The notes: a model not told the origin generated them from the letters alone. Positions 11,201-22,427 are shown, numbered from the stretch's first letter. The stretch is 60,000 nt of DNA from Acanthaster planci (GCF_001949145.1 NW_019091595.1:126001-186000); one strand, 5' to 3'. Numbers and translations: made by a program.

Positions 11201-14200
11201 ATACACGTACTACTAAATACTGAATGAAAATACAACCCTATCCAAAATTAATGGGACAAATGTCAATTTGAAACAAATTTTGAGGTAGAATTGAAACAAA
11301 CCAAAAGGTGACATTTCTGCAAAGTTTGGCTGTCCATGCAAGTTGTAGGGAAAATGAGAGTGGTCTATGCTACATTTTTATATTCTGAAATAGTTGTGTG
11401 AGCATTCAGAATAAATGTATGCTAGGCAAACGCATCTGTTCATTACCGTTGAAATATCAACCAAAAAACCTTGCTGCAGTTTCTTTTATGTTTTAATATT
11501 TTGGATAGGGTCGGGGGTTCCATACCGGTGATTTTCTCCTACTGTGGAGAGTTTCAACCCAGGCAGAAGCGAGGCATGATGATCTCGGTCGTAGCCATGT
11601 TCTGGATGGCTGGCAACATAGTGGCGGCTGCCTTGGCACTTGTGGTCATTCCTTCAGGTAAGTCAGACAATTCTGGTTTGGTCACTTTCTTCATGGTGGA
11701 TTAATTTTCGGCTTTTGTGGTGTGGAACAGTAACCGAAATTTTACTCACCGACAAAGATGGGATTCGGATGGCGAGTACTCAGAATAAAGTGAGTTGTAC
11801 TAGTTGGTCATTCGAGAGCAATATCCTACCGGAAGGTTAGTCCTGTCAGGGTAGCCATATGCTGTCTAACACGCACTGAACATGTTCAAAATGGCACAAT
11901 GCAACATATTTTGTTCTTCAGTGACCTCCGGCTGGCCTTTTTGGTATACTAAACTGGCTCATTCTATGGGTTTCCATGCTGAATGAGAGAGGGGGGTATT
12001 TTTACATCACATACATGTAGCGGTGGCACCTGTTGGGGTCTGTTGTCTCAAAATTTCACAAACTGATAAGGTTTTTATACACCTCCCACTCACTGCTGTC
12101 CACCCAGGGCATAAATGGGCACCTGCGAGGGCAATGTTTGATAAGCCATTTGCATCTAGACAAATGGCAGCATCAAGCTGTATACTTCTCAGGTAACCAA
12201 GATGAGTTTAGGAATGTTTATGTGCCTGGTGAGCAGGGATAATGAGGACATAGCACCTTGTGTGCCAGTTATTATGGATATGTGCACTTTTATAAAAACC
12301 AATCATGATCTTTGTGGAAGTTAAAGTTCACTTGCATCTCGGATTCCTTAAAAAGCATCTACCAGCAACTTTGCTCAGTGTTAATGGGAAAAAAATCCAC
12401 TTATGGCTGCATTTTGTTTCCATATCTTTCCAAATCCACTTAGAATACCAGCAACTCTATTTGAGACCAATTGCTTTATTGCCTGGCCGTATGTTTATGG
12501 GCCGTCTGGAGGCTCGGTTTAGTATAAACTCAAAATATTTGCGTAACATTTCAAAGTTTAGGCTGCAATTGAAAATCCTTAATGTGTCTGTACGTTGCCA
12601 TCTTTTCCTTGAACTTGAACAAAGAGAATTTATATTTCGAATGAGCAACACTGCCATCAACTGTTATTCTGTGAACAGTTCTGTAAACACCACCACTTTC
12701 TGCAATTTTGGACCAGTCTTTGTTTCTTTTACTGTAGTGCCTGGTGATTGGATTAAAACTGCCTTCCCATTGACATGCTAACCTTCAACGCTATTTCATG
12801 GTGGTGGTTGGCCAGTTGTGCGCATAGAGATTTCCATTGTTTTGTCACTGTGTTAAGCAAGCATTTCCTTCAAGGTAAACATGCCATTTGCCATGCTTAC
12901 TGCTCATGGTCTCCATAAAATAATGGGGCCTCTGTTAGCATAAAATCATGTACTTAGCAAATTTGCTAGCAGAAGCTAGCAGTTTGTATGAATTGCAACC
13001 TTGATTAGCTTGATTAGCTGTTTTAATACTCATTTTGCTCTTGAGTATTTTAGAAGATGGTGAATGCATGCATACAGGTTATGTGGTTCTCTCAGTTGTC
13101 ATGGTATTTGCCAATTATTTCAGAGCGGTTTTTCTTATTTTCACAGGGCTAAATGTACTCACATTTTGCCAACGTTTATTGGCAAAAAGTGTGGCTCTGC
13201 TCTCACTGAAGACAAGTCTGTGCATTTTTTTTTATATCAGCCACAGGTCATCTTGAAACATACCGGTACATTGTACATGTAGCATTTACTAGTGTGTTGC
13301 AATCTTAAATGTTAGAAGTTTAGTAAAATATTGCTAATTTATAGAACAGGTTTTGCCCTTACCCAACGTATATATTGATAAACACTGAAAACTATTGCTA
13401 CGGTGTACATGTACAATAATGGCACCTGCTGGCTGATTTATATAACAGGTTTTGCCCTTACCCAACGTATATATATTGATAAACATTGAAAACTATTGCT
13501 TCATGTACAATAATGGGACCTGCTGGCTGATTTATATTTNNNNNNNNNNNNNNNNNNNNNNNNNNNNNNNNNNNNNNNNNNNNNNNNNNNNNNNNNNNNN
13601 NNNNNNNNNNNNNNNNNNNNNNNNNNNNNNNNNNNNNNNNNNNNNNNNNNNNNNNNNNNNNNNNNNNNNNNNNNNNNNNNNNNNNNNNNNNNNNNNNNNN
13701 NNNNNNNNNNNNNNNNNNNNNNNNNNNNNNNNNNNNNNNNNNNNNNNNNTATATATTGATAAACACTGAAAACTATTGCTTCATGTACAATAATGGCACC
13801 TGCTGACTTCAGAGTGGATGCTTAAATTCGTACATTTATGGAAGCTGTTAAATCCAAAGGTATAATGAGGGGTATATTGCATTTAGTTACATGCATTGGA
13901 GGACAGATGGCGAGGTTGTTGAAAGTGAAACGTTGAATGATCTACACATTGTCAAATGAAGAAGTCTACCTGACTCCCCAAAACTGACTAAAGACACAAT
14001 TGCCATTCCTTGTAATTTAGGGCAAGCTTCTCTCTGGAATGGACTGGTTCCTTCGTGTTTTTCTTCTCCACTGAAAACAGTGTATTGGTGCAAGCAAACG
14101 CTTGCACCAAATCACAAGGTATAGCAACAGTGTCTTTAGTATGGAGAATTCAAATTGTTATGTTCATGTGAATTTAAAGAACGCAGTGTACCAGATTTTA

Positions 14201-17200
14201 TTCAAATTTCACTCGCAAAAGGCTTATTGTGATGGTATTTTTTTGTCCCTGAAGGCACAACCAAAGAGCACAAGAGGGATATTTTGAGTTATTATTTCAA
14301 TAAGCATTGAGTTCAATTCCATTCAGTATAACTTTGAAAAGTGACACCGGTCTAGGTGAGAATCGAATGTCAGAAGGAGGTCTAACAACTCCTTTATCTC
14401 TTTTTTCTCTCTACGATTCTTGGTTTCTCTTCTTCAGATATTGGTTACAGCAATCCTGATGGATTCAGCTACAACAGCTGGCGAATCTTTGTGGCTCTGT
14501 GTACCCTGCCAGCCCTCACCTCTATCCTCACATTCTTCCTGATGCCAGAGAGTCCAAAATATTTGCTAGAGGTAAAACAGACGGGGAAAAGAAGCCTTTA
14601 TTAACTTCAACTTTGTTGACAGCGGAGTTTTCGTTTGATGTTTGATACTGTACTGTTTTTCCTTTACTCTGAAGCAGTTTGCATGGTTTGTTATGTTGCC
14701 TTAACTTTTATTAACAGAAAGGCACATTTTCTACTGAGGTACAGGGATATTGGTAAAAAGTTGTGACTCCTAGAGATTTTTGAATTGTTTGCAGAGTTGC
14801 CAGATATGTCTACTCGGTCAGGCAACTCAGTGCACTGGACACTTTGTAGAAGTTGATATGGAAAGAGTACTAGACCGATCTACATGTACATGTATTGAGC
14901 CCATCCCCGTAGTGTTGTGACCAGTCACAGCTTTGATGTTTGTGTCTGACGTGTGCACAAAAGTCTGACAAAAGTCCACACACGCGCCTATGGTGCATAT
15001 GTGCACAATGCACATAATGACATGGGGCTGAAATAGAATGAGAAGTACCCATTGGGACCAAATGCATCGGTTTTATTGCCATATACGCAACTATCTTGTA
15101 TACAACTACATGTATATAGTTGAGATTTTTGCGGGTCCAGAAACAAACATGGCAATGAAGGAGTGAAGCTGTGGCCATAAGATGTGGTCTAACACGATGA
15201 CCGCTCAAAGCGCACAGCGCATAGCAACCACGCATACTCAGAAGCATGGAATCATGACCTGGCCTCATGCAAACCTAAGGCCAGTTCCACAGAGCTGCCA
15301 AATGAAAAAATACTACCCAGCACCTGCGACTGGGAACCAGTCACAGACAATATGTAGTGAATGGCATTTTGGCTGGTAGCCTGTATGTGCTAATAGTTTC
15401 CTTGGCTTTCTAAATTTGTATACTTAATAGGTCTCTTGTATGCATTATCGCTTTCTATAATTATATTTTTCTGTTTTTTTTTTCTTTATATCAACCTTCA
15501 GAATGGTCGGGCTGATGAAGCCCTGGAAGTTCTCAAGACGGTCTATTCCTGGAACAAATGGGATGATAGAGCCAACTATCCTGTAAGTACATGTAAGCTG
15601 AAGATATGGTAATGTACTAGGATTTCATTTGAATATGACTTTACCTACTTTGTGCTGGAGCATGATCAGGCTACCACTATACAAAGATTAATGGGTTAAC
15701 CCTGAAAGATAGGTTTAACCCTAAAAGAGCCGATATTTTTTGATATCTCTGCAGTGCATTTTTTTCCGGAACTGAGCCTTTCATAACTCTTTTCGGTCAT
15801 TTTGGCCCCAATTTTCTGAAAATTTAACCCACTATTCTTGTGCAGTGCAGGTGAACGAAAACCCTGCGTTTTTGACTGTCATTGCCTATGGTGCTTAATG
15901 CATGCGAGCTGGCACATATTTGGCCTTGAACTTCAAATGACCCTAACAACAAAACTATTCACGTGATTGACTTCTAACTTCATAGTTGTATTGGAAATTA
16001 GTGTCTTTACATGTCTGCCGAGTTTTAAAAAAATCGAGCTTGCCACAGCTGAGTTCTTGGGGGGGAAGGAATCCACCCCCACCCAGCTGTGAGAGGGCCC
16101 AATATAACCCTGCTCGTTTAAGATCACCATGTGTACCCTGACTCACCTCCAGCTAACTTTTACATGCGCTGATCCCCTGTTTGTTTTGTACTCCTACCCA
16201 CAACCTACAAAGTCCAAGAAGTCTATATGAGGGGCTTAGTAGCAAACTGTTGCTCCATAGTTGCACCTGAGTGCTGTGAAATATGAGGCTGTCATTGGCT
16301 GTGGGAAGAAATGTTGCATAAGCACTGCTCAAATAACCCCATGGAATGTTTGAGGCATTTGGCTGTATATCACAAGTTGGCCACTTTTTGAAAGGTGTAG
16401 TGTAGCATTCGAGTCGGGGTAAGGTTCATGGATGGATTGTTGGTAGCCGCATGTAGTCAGTGATAAGCTGTTTTATCTTTCCACCCCCTCCCCCAACCAG
16501 ATGGAAACCCTAAAGCCGTCCGGGAGGAGCAGGACTCTGCCAACTGATCACGAAGGCCGGGGTTCCTGGCGGGACCGGCTGATTGAATCAGGAGAGAATG
16601 TCAAGATATCTTTCCGGATGACTGCCAAGCTCTTTCAGAAGCCGCTGACCTGGGCCACGGTACCTCTGCTGCTGATCATCTGGACCATTTCATTTGGGTA
16701 AGGGTGTGGGGTAAGGATGCGGGGTTAATTGACCCTGGGTGTGAGCTCAAGATTATGCTGGTAAACGTAGGGATGAGGGCATGTGAACTATTACACTGGT
16801 TCACATGCTGCTGTTCATCAACTTACAATTGGCTACACAGATGTGTGCTTGTGCATGACCAAAGAAGGTGAAATTTTGCTGTTCTGTGACAGCAAAGCAG
16901 ATACAATCCCAGACTGTTTCATTATCAAGAGTTCAAAAGGAGAGTCAGGAACCAGTCTAACACTCAGACCTTCCACCTCACCAATTTGTCTGATTATTCA
17001 CATTTAAGGTGTTTAACTTTCCTGTTTTTTTGTTTCAGTTATTACGGACTGTGGATGTGGATGCCTCAGTTATTTCTCCAGTCTGAGACGGGTAATGGAT
17101 CCGTTTGCAATGTGTCCCCTGAAGACGTGAACACTACTACGGGTGGGCTCCAACCTGGTGATAGAAGGTACCTTGTCTGCCTCATTGCTTGATGTTGACA

Positions 17201-19260
17201 AATGGGCAAGCCTACCTTTCCTGCCCAATAACAATATGACATATCCATATGGCGCATTCCAGTGCCTTGTTAATGCTCGGTGCTCTTTACACCAAATCAT
17301 CCCTGTTTGCTGGGCTTAGAAACAACCCTATCTGCCTTGAGCAGAAGCACCCCCTCATCGGTTGAAAAGAGCCGTTTTGGTCCAGAGTGTTCATTTTGTA
17401 GGTGCCGTTGCAACCGTGATGCAAACATTTCATAATCGTTTATGGACCAGCGGTGTTCAGGTCCGACCAAAAGAGCCTTTGCACCCTCTCTTGATCCAAC
17501 TGGTGGCTCGTTGTTGTTGCAAGCATTCCAGGTGCTGCTGCCATCCATAAATGACCCTCGGTGCCCTGACACTTACCCATGCATTCGTATTCCTTGGGCA
17601 AGAGAGGCAAGGGAGGATAAAACTGACATTCCTCAGAAGCCAACTTACGCCCCTGTTGCAGGATGTGGACCCAGATCCTGTGATCTGGAGTAAACCCTAA
17701 CCATTAGTGGCATGCCCCTGAAAGATGGCATGCTTTTTTCAAGTGTTGTCGATGGCCAAGGACACCAGTTTGCTTTGGCATTGACAGTGTACAAGTGTAT
17801 GCCTTCTCATGAATGGGTTACCAGCTAAAATGTGATGCTTATGAGTCAGGCTTAAGACCAGCATGATGGGTTGCCGTTTCCTGCTGAATTTGGCATGGCA
17901 AGAAGTTTGCTCAGCAATGTCTACTGAGCGACTCGACGATGTAGGGTCCTCTCTTTACTGAGCCAGTAGAAAGAGCAATCTCTATTAGATGTCAGAGTTT
18001 TGTTAAAGATTAGCCAATGGAAGGATTTGTCTCGCTGAGTCCAAAATCCTTGATTGTTTTTGTTACGTTTACAGCATCTACCTGGATTCCTTCTACACAA
18101 GTTTGTCCAATCTGCCCGGCAACTTGGTAGCCATTTTTCTAGTTGATGTCCTCGGAAGGAAGACTTTAATGTGTGAGTCCCAAAATTGAGTTGTCTTTGA
18201 CTCTGAAAGCTTAGAAATTCAGGATACACAAACAAGGAACTAAGCAACATTTAAAACACATAAATACTTTTTCTACCGCCAAAGTTTGGCTCCCACATAA
18301 TTCCTTCTTGCAAAAGTTGACATGGAGTAGGAGAGCTTGACAGATTCCCTGGCTCAGGCAGTAGCCGTGTCCACATTCTCTGTTTTCCCTGCAGCTGCGA
18401 GTCTACTCCTGTCAGGCGTCATTGTCTTCTTCATCTGGTTTGTCAGCACCCGCCTAGAGGTGCTCATCGTCTTCTGCTGCTTCGGTGGCGTGTCGGTCAT
18501 TACGTGGAACATTCTCAACGTTTTAGCTGTTGAGATCTACCCTACTCACATGCGGTATGTATCGAGCCAAGGCATTATAAAGAGACTTTTTAACTTCTAA
18601 TTCCCTAGTCATAAGTTCAATTTAATAATTCACTGTACTCATGGAGTGCCCTCTCTTTTGATTGGCTAGTTCATGACATTAAGAGATATAATGAATTGAC
18701 GGGAGTTTGCTTCTGTTTTGCACCGAATGCAAAGCTTTTTCACTTTTTAAAAGCTTATGAAGCCTCACTGGTTTAGTAAATGTCAAGAACAGTCAGTTAA
18801 AGATTTGAAAATCCATCTGAAATCACTGGATGACATCATCATGATGTCATGTCAATGTTAATCTGAAACACAGCACCTTTGATACAAAATATTCAGTTCA
18901 CTTGTCCTTTTCAGTTTTCCAAGTAATTTTTTCATCTTGTGGTTTTCGGACCCAAAAAAGATTTGAATGATTACCTCTTAGAGTTTGTGACAAAATTGAT
19001 GTCAGTTTTCCATGGATGGATAACATTTTGCCAAGCAGTTCTTCACTCATCACTTGCCCTTGATGTGGTTTTTCAGATCCACTGCATTTGGAGTGCAAGG
19101 CGTGGTCAACAGGGTAGCGTCCATTGTTTCTAATCTGGTCTTTGGGATCCTGATCCAGACACACTGCACTGTCAACATCCTCCTGGTGGCGGCTCTGCTG
19201 ATATTCGGCGGACTCATGACATTCACACTGCCGAGAACCACAAAGATATCGCTGCAGTAG
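5118..19260 (+). CDS. SV2-like: SV2-like MFS transporter (12 exons, 5' end missing)
   Basis: Encodes a 12-helix transporter of the SV2/SVOP branch of the major facilitator superfamily; vertebrate SV2 proteins sit in synaptic vesicle membranes. Exons, all GT-AG: 5118-5264, 8241-8285, 8424-8585, 10127-10289, 11509-11657, 14438-14571, 15502-15582, 16501-16697, 17039-17167, 18075-18172, 18395-18554, 19077-19260. Phases agree at every junction and give about 548 residues ending in TAG. Diagnostic stretches are GFGKFHVLLVILCGWANASD in exon 3, GGYMWGALADINGRRR (MFS motif A, helix 2-3 loop) in exon 4, VGGSIPVIFSY in exon 5, MPESPKYLLE after helix 6, the repeat of motif A, VDVLGRKTLM, in exon 10 and FGGVSVITWNILNVLAVEIY in exon 11. 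The loop between helices 7 and 8 is far shorter than in vertebrate SV2A-C. The initiating exon was not found; substrate and tissue are unknown. SVOP is the main alternative name. Confidence 0.88.
5265..8240 (+). other. SV2-like: Intron 1 of recognised SV2-like exons
   Basis: About 3 kb between a GTACGG donor and a TTGACAG acceptor. It holds scattered TACATGTA and ACCGGTA runs (strongest near 7517-7548) and an AACAGAACAG run near 6563-6580. I see no exon, RNA gene or clear transposon here. Confidence 0.6.
8424..11657 (+). CDS. SV2-like: SV2-like exons 3-5: helices 1-5
   Basis: Three exons (8424-8585, 10127-10289, 11509-11657) carry the first half of the N-terminal six-helix bundle. Exon 3 holds helix 1 with the NASDAVEI segment and the start of helix 2. 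Exon 4 holds helix 2, motif A (GALADINGRRR) and helix 3. Exon 5 holds helix 4 (GSIPVIFSYCGEF), the cytosolic RQKRG turn and helix 5 with FWMAGN. Junctions G|GC, GG|G and G|AT are in frame. The intron before exon 4 carries the MITE at 9594-10052, ending about 75 bp from the acceptor. Confidence 0.88.
9032..9168. repeat. Short inverted-repeat element
   Basis: ACAGGGCAGGAACTT at 9032-9046 is exactly reverse-complemented at 9154-9168, and the flanks TGTACAT and TGTACATG extend the symmetry weakly. The 107 bp between has no coding signal. It may be a small MITE in the intron between exons 3 and 4 of the SV2-like gene. Confidence 0.55.
9594..10052. mobile_element. pogo/Tc1-mariner-like MITE with TA duplication
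   Basis: The ends match as inverted repeats of about 26 bp: CAGTAGAACGTTGCTATACC at the left, and the right end read in reverse complement is CAGTGGAACGCCACTATAAC. Both continue into CGAACAC. TA dinucleotides flank both ends (9592-9593 and 10053-10054). Size is 459 bp and no transposase is encoded. CAGT ends, a CTATA-CGAAC core and TA target sites are typical of pogo/Tigger-type Tc1-mariner derivatives. It lies just upstream of SV2-like exon 4. Confidence 0.85.
10290..11508 (+). other. SV2-like: Intron between SV2-like exons 4 and 5
   Basis: About 1.2 kb from the GTAAAG donor to the GGATAG acceptor. I see no recognisable element or coding segment in it. Confidence 0.6.
13347..13800. repeat. 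99-bp minisatellite interrupted by the assembly gap
   Basis: CAGGTTTTGCCCTTACCCAA occurs at 13347 and again at 13446, a period of 99 bp. The rest of the unit (ATATTGATAAACA, GAAAACTATTGCT, TACAATAATGG and CACCTGCTG) also repeats. A further partial copy resumes at 13750 directly after the run of Ns. The array was clearly not resolved in assembly, so copy number is unknown. Confidence 0.85.
13540..13749. other. Assembly gap (210 Ns)
   Basis: A run of N bases lies inside the 99-bp tandem array. The offset between copies on either side (about 280 bp) is not a multiple of 99, so the gap length is an estimate. Confidence 0.98.
14085..14110. repeat. Perfect 11-bp hairpin
   Basis: TTGGTGCAAGC and GCTTGCACCAA are separated by AAAC. 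It is isolated in an intron of the SV2-like gene with no neighbouring motif that suggests a role. Confidence 0.7.
14438..16697 (+). CDS. SV2-like: SV2-like exons 6-8: helix 6, cytosolic loop, helix 7
   Basis: Exon 6 (14438-14571) encodes helix 6 and the MPESPKYLLE signature of the sugar-porter-like MFS branch. Exon 7 (15502-15582) encodes NGRADEALEVLKTVYSWNKW, the usual helical segment that follows. Exon 8 (16501-16697) covers the charged central cytosolic loop and helix 7 (LLLIIWTISFG). Exons 6 to 8 join in phase 0. Exon 8 begins with an ATG directly after the acceptor; this is an internal methionine, not a start. Confidence 0.85.
14572..16500 (+). other. SV2-like: Introns around SV2-like exon 7
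   Basis: Two introns of about 0.93 kb (14572-15501) and 0.92 kb (15583-16500). The first contains a diverged copy, on the minus strand, of the GGTAACCAGCC interspersed repeat (about 15320-15382). The second contains a TTTAACCCTAAAAGAGCC motif near 15712 resembling one end of a TTAA element, but no partner end was found. Confidence 0.5.
17039..18172 (+). CDS. SV2-like: SV2-like exons 9-10: short luminal loop and helix 8
   Basis: Exon 9 (17039-17167) reads YYGLWMWMPQLFL and then a luminal stretch with three N-glycosylation sequons, NGS, NVS and NTT. Exon 10 (18075-18172) completes the loop (YLDSFYTSLSNLPG), helix 8 and motif A of the second half (VDVLGRKTLM). The loop is about 35-45 residues. 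Vertebrate SV2 has over 100 residues of pentapeptide repeats here, which are absent. Phase 2 to phase 2 joining gives AG|C, serine. An unseen in-frame exon in the 900-bp intron cannot be ruled out. Confidence 0.82.
17168..18074 (+). other. SV2-like: Intron inside the SV2-like luminal loop
   Basis: About 0.9 kb. It is somewhat richer in GC around 17340-17690 and has open frames on both strands. None has matching splice sites and phase, so no extra luminal exon is called. Confidence 0.5.
18395..19260 (+). CDS. SV2-like: SV2-like exons 11-12: helices 9-12 and stop
   Basis: Exon 11 (18395-18554) encodes helices 9 and 10, including FGGVSVITWNILNVLAVEIY and PTHMR, the best-conserved C-terminal motif of the SV2/SVOP group. 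Exon 12 (19077-19260) encodes STAFGVQGVVNRVASIVSNL, helices 11 and 12 and a short tail ending KISLQ before TAG. The donor CG|GTATGT and acceptor TTTCAG|A give an in-frame arginine. Confidence 0.88.
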
Positions 19261-21074
19261 AGCAGACAGCACACTCAGTGAAAGCGGTCAGGGCACAAAT
19301 CAGTATGTTTGCTGCTCAGAGATAGAGAGAGCTAATCAGCAACTGGTAACCAGCCAGTGTGCACATGTATAACCTGTCACTGGTTCCCGGTTGACTTGTC
19401 CTGCAAGAATAGATGCTTGGCCAGGTGTTTTTTTTTTGCTAAGGAACTTTGTGAATCTGGAACCAGGGTGTGTATGGTTTGGTTACCCCTGAAAGAGTCC
19501 AACAGGAGGGGTTATAGCAAAGTGAAAACAAATCTTCTGCTGACCAGCTCAAATGAACTGTGGTGCATGTTATACGTGTGCGTGCGCGTGTGGGACTGGT
19601 TCCGCAGTTTCGTTTTGTTCGAATAGCAGACGAATCGTTAGAATACGCAGGCCTTGTTGCAGTTTGTTGGAACCTTAAATGAGCACATTTAGCTTAATCA
19701 AGGATCGGAAGTTAGTTCTTCACAGCTGACTGGAAAGCTTAAAAGCACTCAGGTTCAAGTTTGCACAAATGGTGACAGGATCGCATAGTTCTTAAAGTCT
19801 TCCATGTTTTTAAATTGGTGATTAGAAGCCTTGTGTATATATTTTTGATATTCTAACAAAGGGCTTTGTCCAATGTTTCTGAAGGTATACATCAATACTG
19901 CTTGTTTTATAATAGTAGATGTTAACCGTTGTATTGCTGTAGCCTATTATATGCTCGTTGAAGGGTTTTCAATACCCAAGTTATAACCAGTGAATTGTGC
20001 ACTTTGTGGACACGGAAAGGTTGCTGGGTGTGTTATTGCTGGGTGTGTTGCTGGGTGTGTTTTTTTTTTTACTGAGATGGCCACAAAAGACAGATTAAAG
20101 TTACATAAGCAACTCATGGAAGAGATTTTGTACGCGCTCCTTGAGGATGACAAAGTGCAGAACAAGTTGAGGTTTCACAACGTTTTGGCTTCCACACGGG
20201 TGATGACATGATGAAGTGAGGCCTGAGCCTACCAAAGCCACAGCCAACTTGTCTGAGGAGGTCCTGGGCACACCTGTTTGCTTTAAGTGCAAATCAGTGA
20301 TTAAGGGGGTCAGTGTCCCGGAACCATTGCCCCTGGCAGTTTGTAGGCTCATAAGCACTGTGTTGCTTGTGCTGAAGCACTTGGGAACTGTTCAACTAGG
20401 GGAAATGTTCTGGCGCTGGAAAGCCCCCAATCTGCTGGTTCTTTTACAGAAAGGAGCACTTTGCATTTCATGGCCAAGTGCCAGCTTATAGTCTGTACTT
20501 CTACCAATGAATCTGACAGGCAGTATTGGCTCCAGATCTGTGAAAAGGGAGGCAATGCCTTGACAAATGAAAATGCTCCCAAGATATACTCCAAATTAGT
20601 TGTGTATTGTAGAAGATATAGCACTGTGTAAATAATATTTCTCTTATGTATTGCTTATATTAAGCTTGGCTGAATTCAAATTTTTTATCCTAAGAAGGCC
20701 CCAACTTTTTTCAGGCCATCTCACAGTGTTTCTTTTGGGGGGAGGTTCCCTGAATTCGGCCGTCCAAAATACTGTCAGATTGATTACAAGACATTACTGG
20801 AAAAACTGAAGGCTCCATATAGAGAAAAAGTGCATTAAGACACTGTATGAGAAAAAGTTGGGGGGGGGTTAGATTCTGCCCACAAGCTCTTCCAGGGTTT
20901 ATCATTGACATTCCTGTGTGTTTAATCTGTTGCATCAAGTCTGAAATCAAGATAATGATTCAAGCATCTCTAGAATTTGAAACCAAGAATATGGAGGTTG
21001 TGAAAGTATTGGCTGGTATGATACTTTTGTACTTATACTCATAAAAACTGGGACCTGTAGCCTTTTACCATGAA

Positions 21075-21080
<6 letters not shown>

Positions 21081-21107
<27 letters not shown>
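21081..21107. repeat. (TA)n microsatellite
   Basis: Twenty-seven bases of uninterrupted alternating T and A in the probable 3' flank of the SV2-like gene. Confidence 0.95.
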
Positions 21108-21111
<4 letters not shown>

Positions 21112-21734
21112 TATCAAATTGATTGTTAATCTTTAAAGAGATAGTACTATCTGTAGATAACATGAACTATTTTGCATCAATTTTATAATGATGTCTTGTA
21201 TACTGACGCTAGTGATGTACTTTTATCTGTGTAGTGCAATTGTGAATGGCGGTTGACGGCAGTATATTTTTATAGGTGAAAATCTGTGGGGTAGTTTTTA
21301 AAGGGGGAGAAATTAACCTGGATGCTGGAGAAGTTGCAAATGTGGTTTGATTCAAGGCTTGGGGTCTGATCACTGATTACGGATGGAGCAAAAGATGAAG
21401 GCGAACTAGATTCTTTATCAATTTTAAAAGCGTTCAGTGATCTCTTTTTCCCCGTTCGCTCACAAAGTCAAGACATGTCAGGTATTGACAGATACCATGA
21501 TACCTTCAGGTCACAAATGTGAATGCAAGTCAGAGATTATTGTTTTATTGTTGTATCTCTATTTTTTCTGTGACTGTTGTAGTTTGCTTGTTGTGTTATA
21601 TACCCCCCCTCTGGCCATGTGTTTATCTGGTCAATATTTGCTTCAGAATCTCCTTAACCTTGAGATTGTGTGCACGGTGTGCGCTGCACCGCACAGCACA
21701 GAATGAAGTGGTTCAAAGTGGTGGTTCGGTAGAC

Positions 21735-21861
21735 GGAAAAGGAGGACACGTAGAATGACGTGCATCATATGCATATGACGCTCAGAAAATGTACGGTACG
21801 CATTCTATGCGTCCTGAGCGTAAGATGCATATGACGCACGTCGTTCTGTGTGTCCTTTTCC
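21735..21861. repeat. Large imperfect palindrome (about 50-bp arms)
   Basis: The left arm begins GGAAAAGGAGGACACGTAGA and runs through TGACGTGCATCATATGCATA to GACGCTCAG. The right arm is its reverse complement with about 80-85% identity, ending GTGTCCTTTTCC. The central spacer is about 25-30 bp. It may be a short MITE or a transcribed hairpin in the 3' UTR. The arms contain several TGACG half-sites, which are also the core of CREB sites. Confidence 0.75.
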
Positions 21862-21975
21862 TTCTACATGGTAGTTCACAGGCTGTAAAAAAAGCCATCT
21901 GATGGGGTTTTTACCAATAGGGAAAAGGTCAAAGTGACCGAGGTAATTATAGAAAAAGGCAGTTGTAAAAGTGTA

Positions 21976-21981
21976 AATAAA
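21976..21981 (+). terminator. SV2-like: Candidate poly(A) signal AATAAA, SV2-like gene
   Basis: Canonical hexamer on the plus strand, 2.7 kb after the stop codon, in an A-rich context. Use is inferred. Confidence 0.35.
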
Positions 21982-22427
21982 AATGAAATGACAAGATGGA
22001 TTCCATAATGGAAGTGTAGATGCTGGTTGGGGTCAACAGCAACGCAACGGTTTTAAATGTGGGGGAGGGGGCAGCTCCAGCCATTTAACTGAAAAGAATG
22101 CAACTATGAAGTTGCAATGTACTTCCAACTGCTGGTAGTGGGGGAGGGGCAAAATAACTACCTTTTCAAAGGTGGGGGGGGCATGGGCCCCCAGCCCCGT
22201 CACCAGTGGTCGGGATAGTAGTTGGTGGGGGCTTCCGAACAAGATCACTACCGAAATGCATTTGTAGAGGTGATTTGGGGCATGTGTACATGTATGTGCA
22301 ATTTGAAAGGGAGTAAGGTGGAGACACATGTACCATAGATAGGTTATCAGACATTATATGACAAATCTGTCTTCCAATTTTGAAATGAGCAAAATGAGAA
22401 ACCTGAAAAGCAACACGCCAAACTGAT

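Larger units (their letters stand above)
11658..14437 (+). other. SV2-like: Intron between SV2-like exons 5 and 6
   Basis: About 2.8 kb, holding the 99-bp minisatellite with the assembly gap and the short perfect hairpin at 14085-14110. An open frame of 158 codons at 12305-12781 has no splice context or recognisable protein and is treated as chance. Confidence 0.6.

Noticed and set aside
12305-12781. 158-codon open frame in an SV2-like intron
   Set aside because: Codon use and composition match surrounding intron, with no flanking splice sites in a usable phase.
13452-13769. Open frames across the gap
   Set aside because: They consist mostly of N bases translated as unknown residues.
15712-16130. 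Possible TTAA element starting TTTAACCCTAAAAGAGCC
   Set aside because: No matching inverted end was found downstream, so the single motif is not enough.
17340-17690. Possible extra luminal exon of the SV2-like gene
   Set aside because: Open frames exist, but no acceptor and donor pair keeps phase 2 on both sides with a pentapeptide-repeat pattern.
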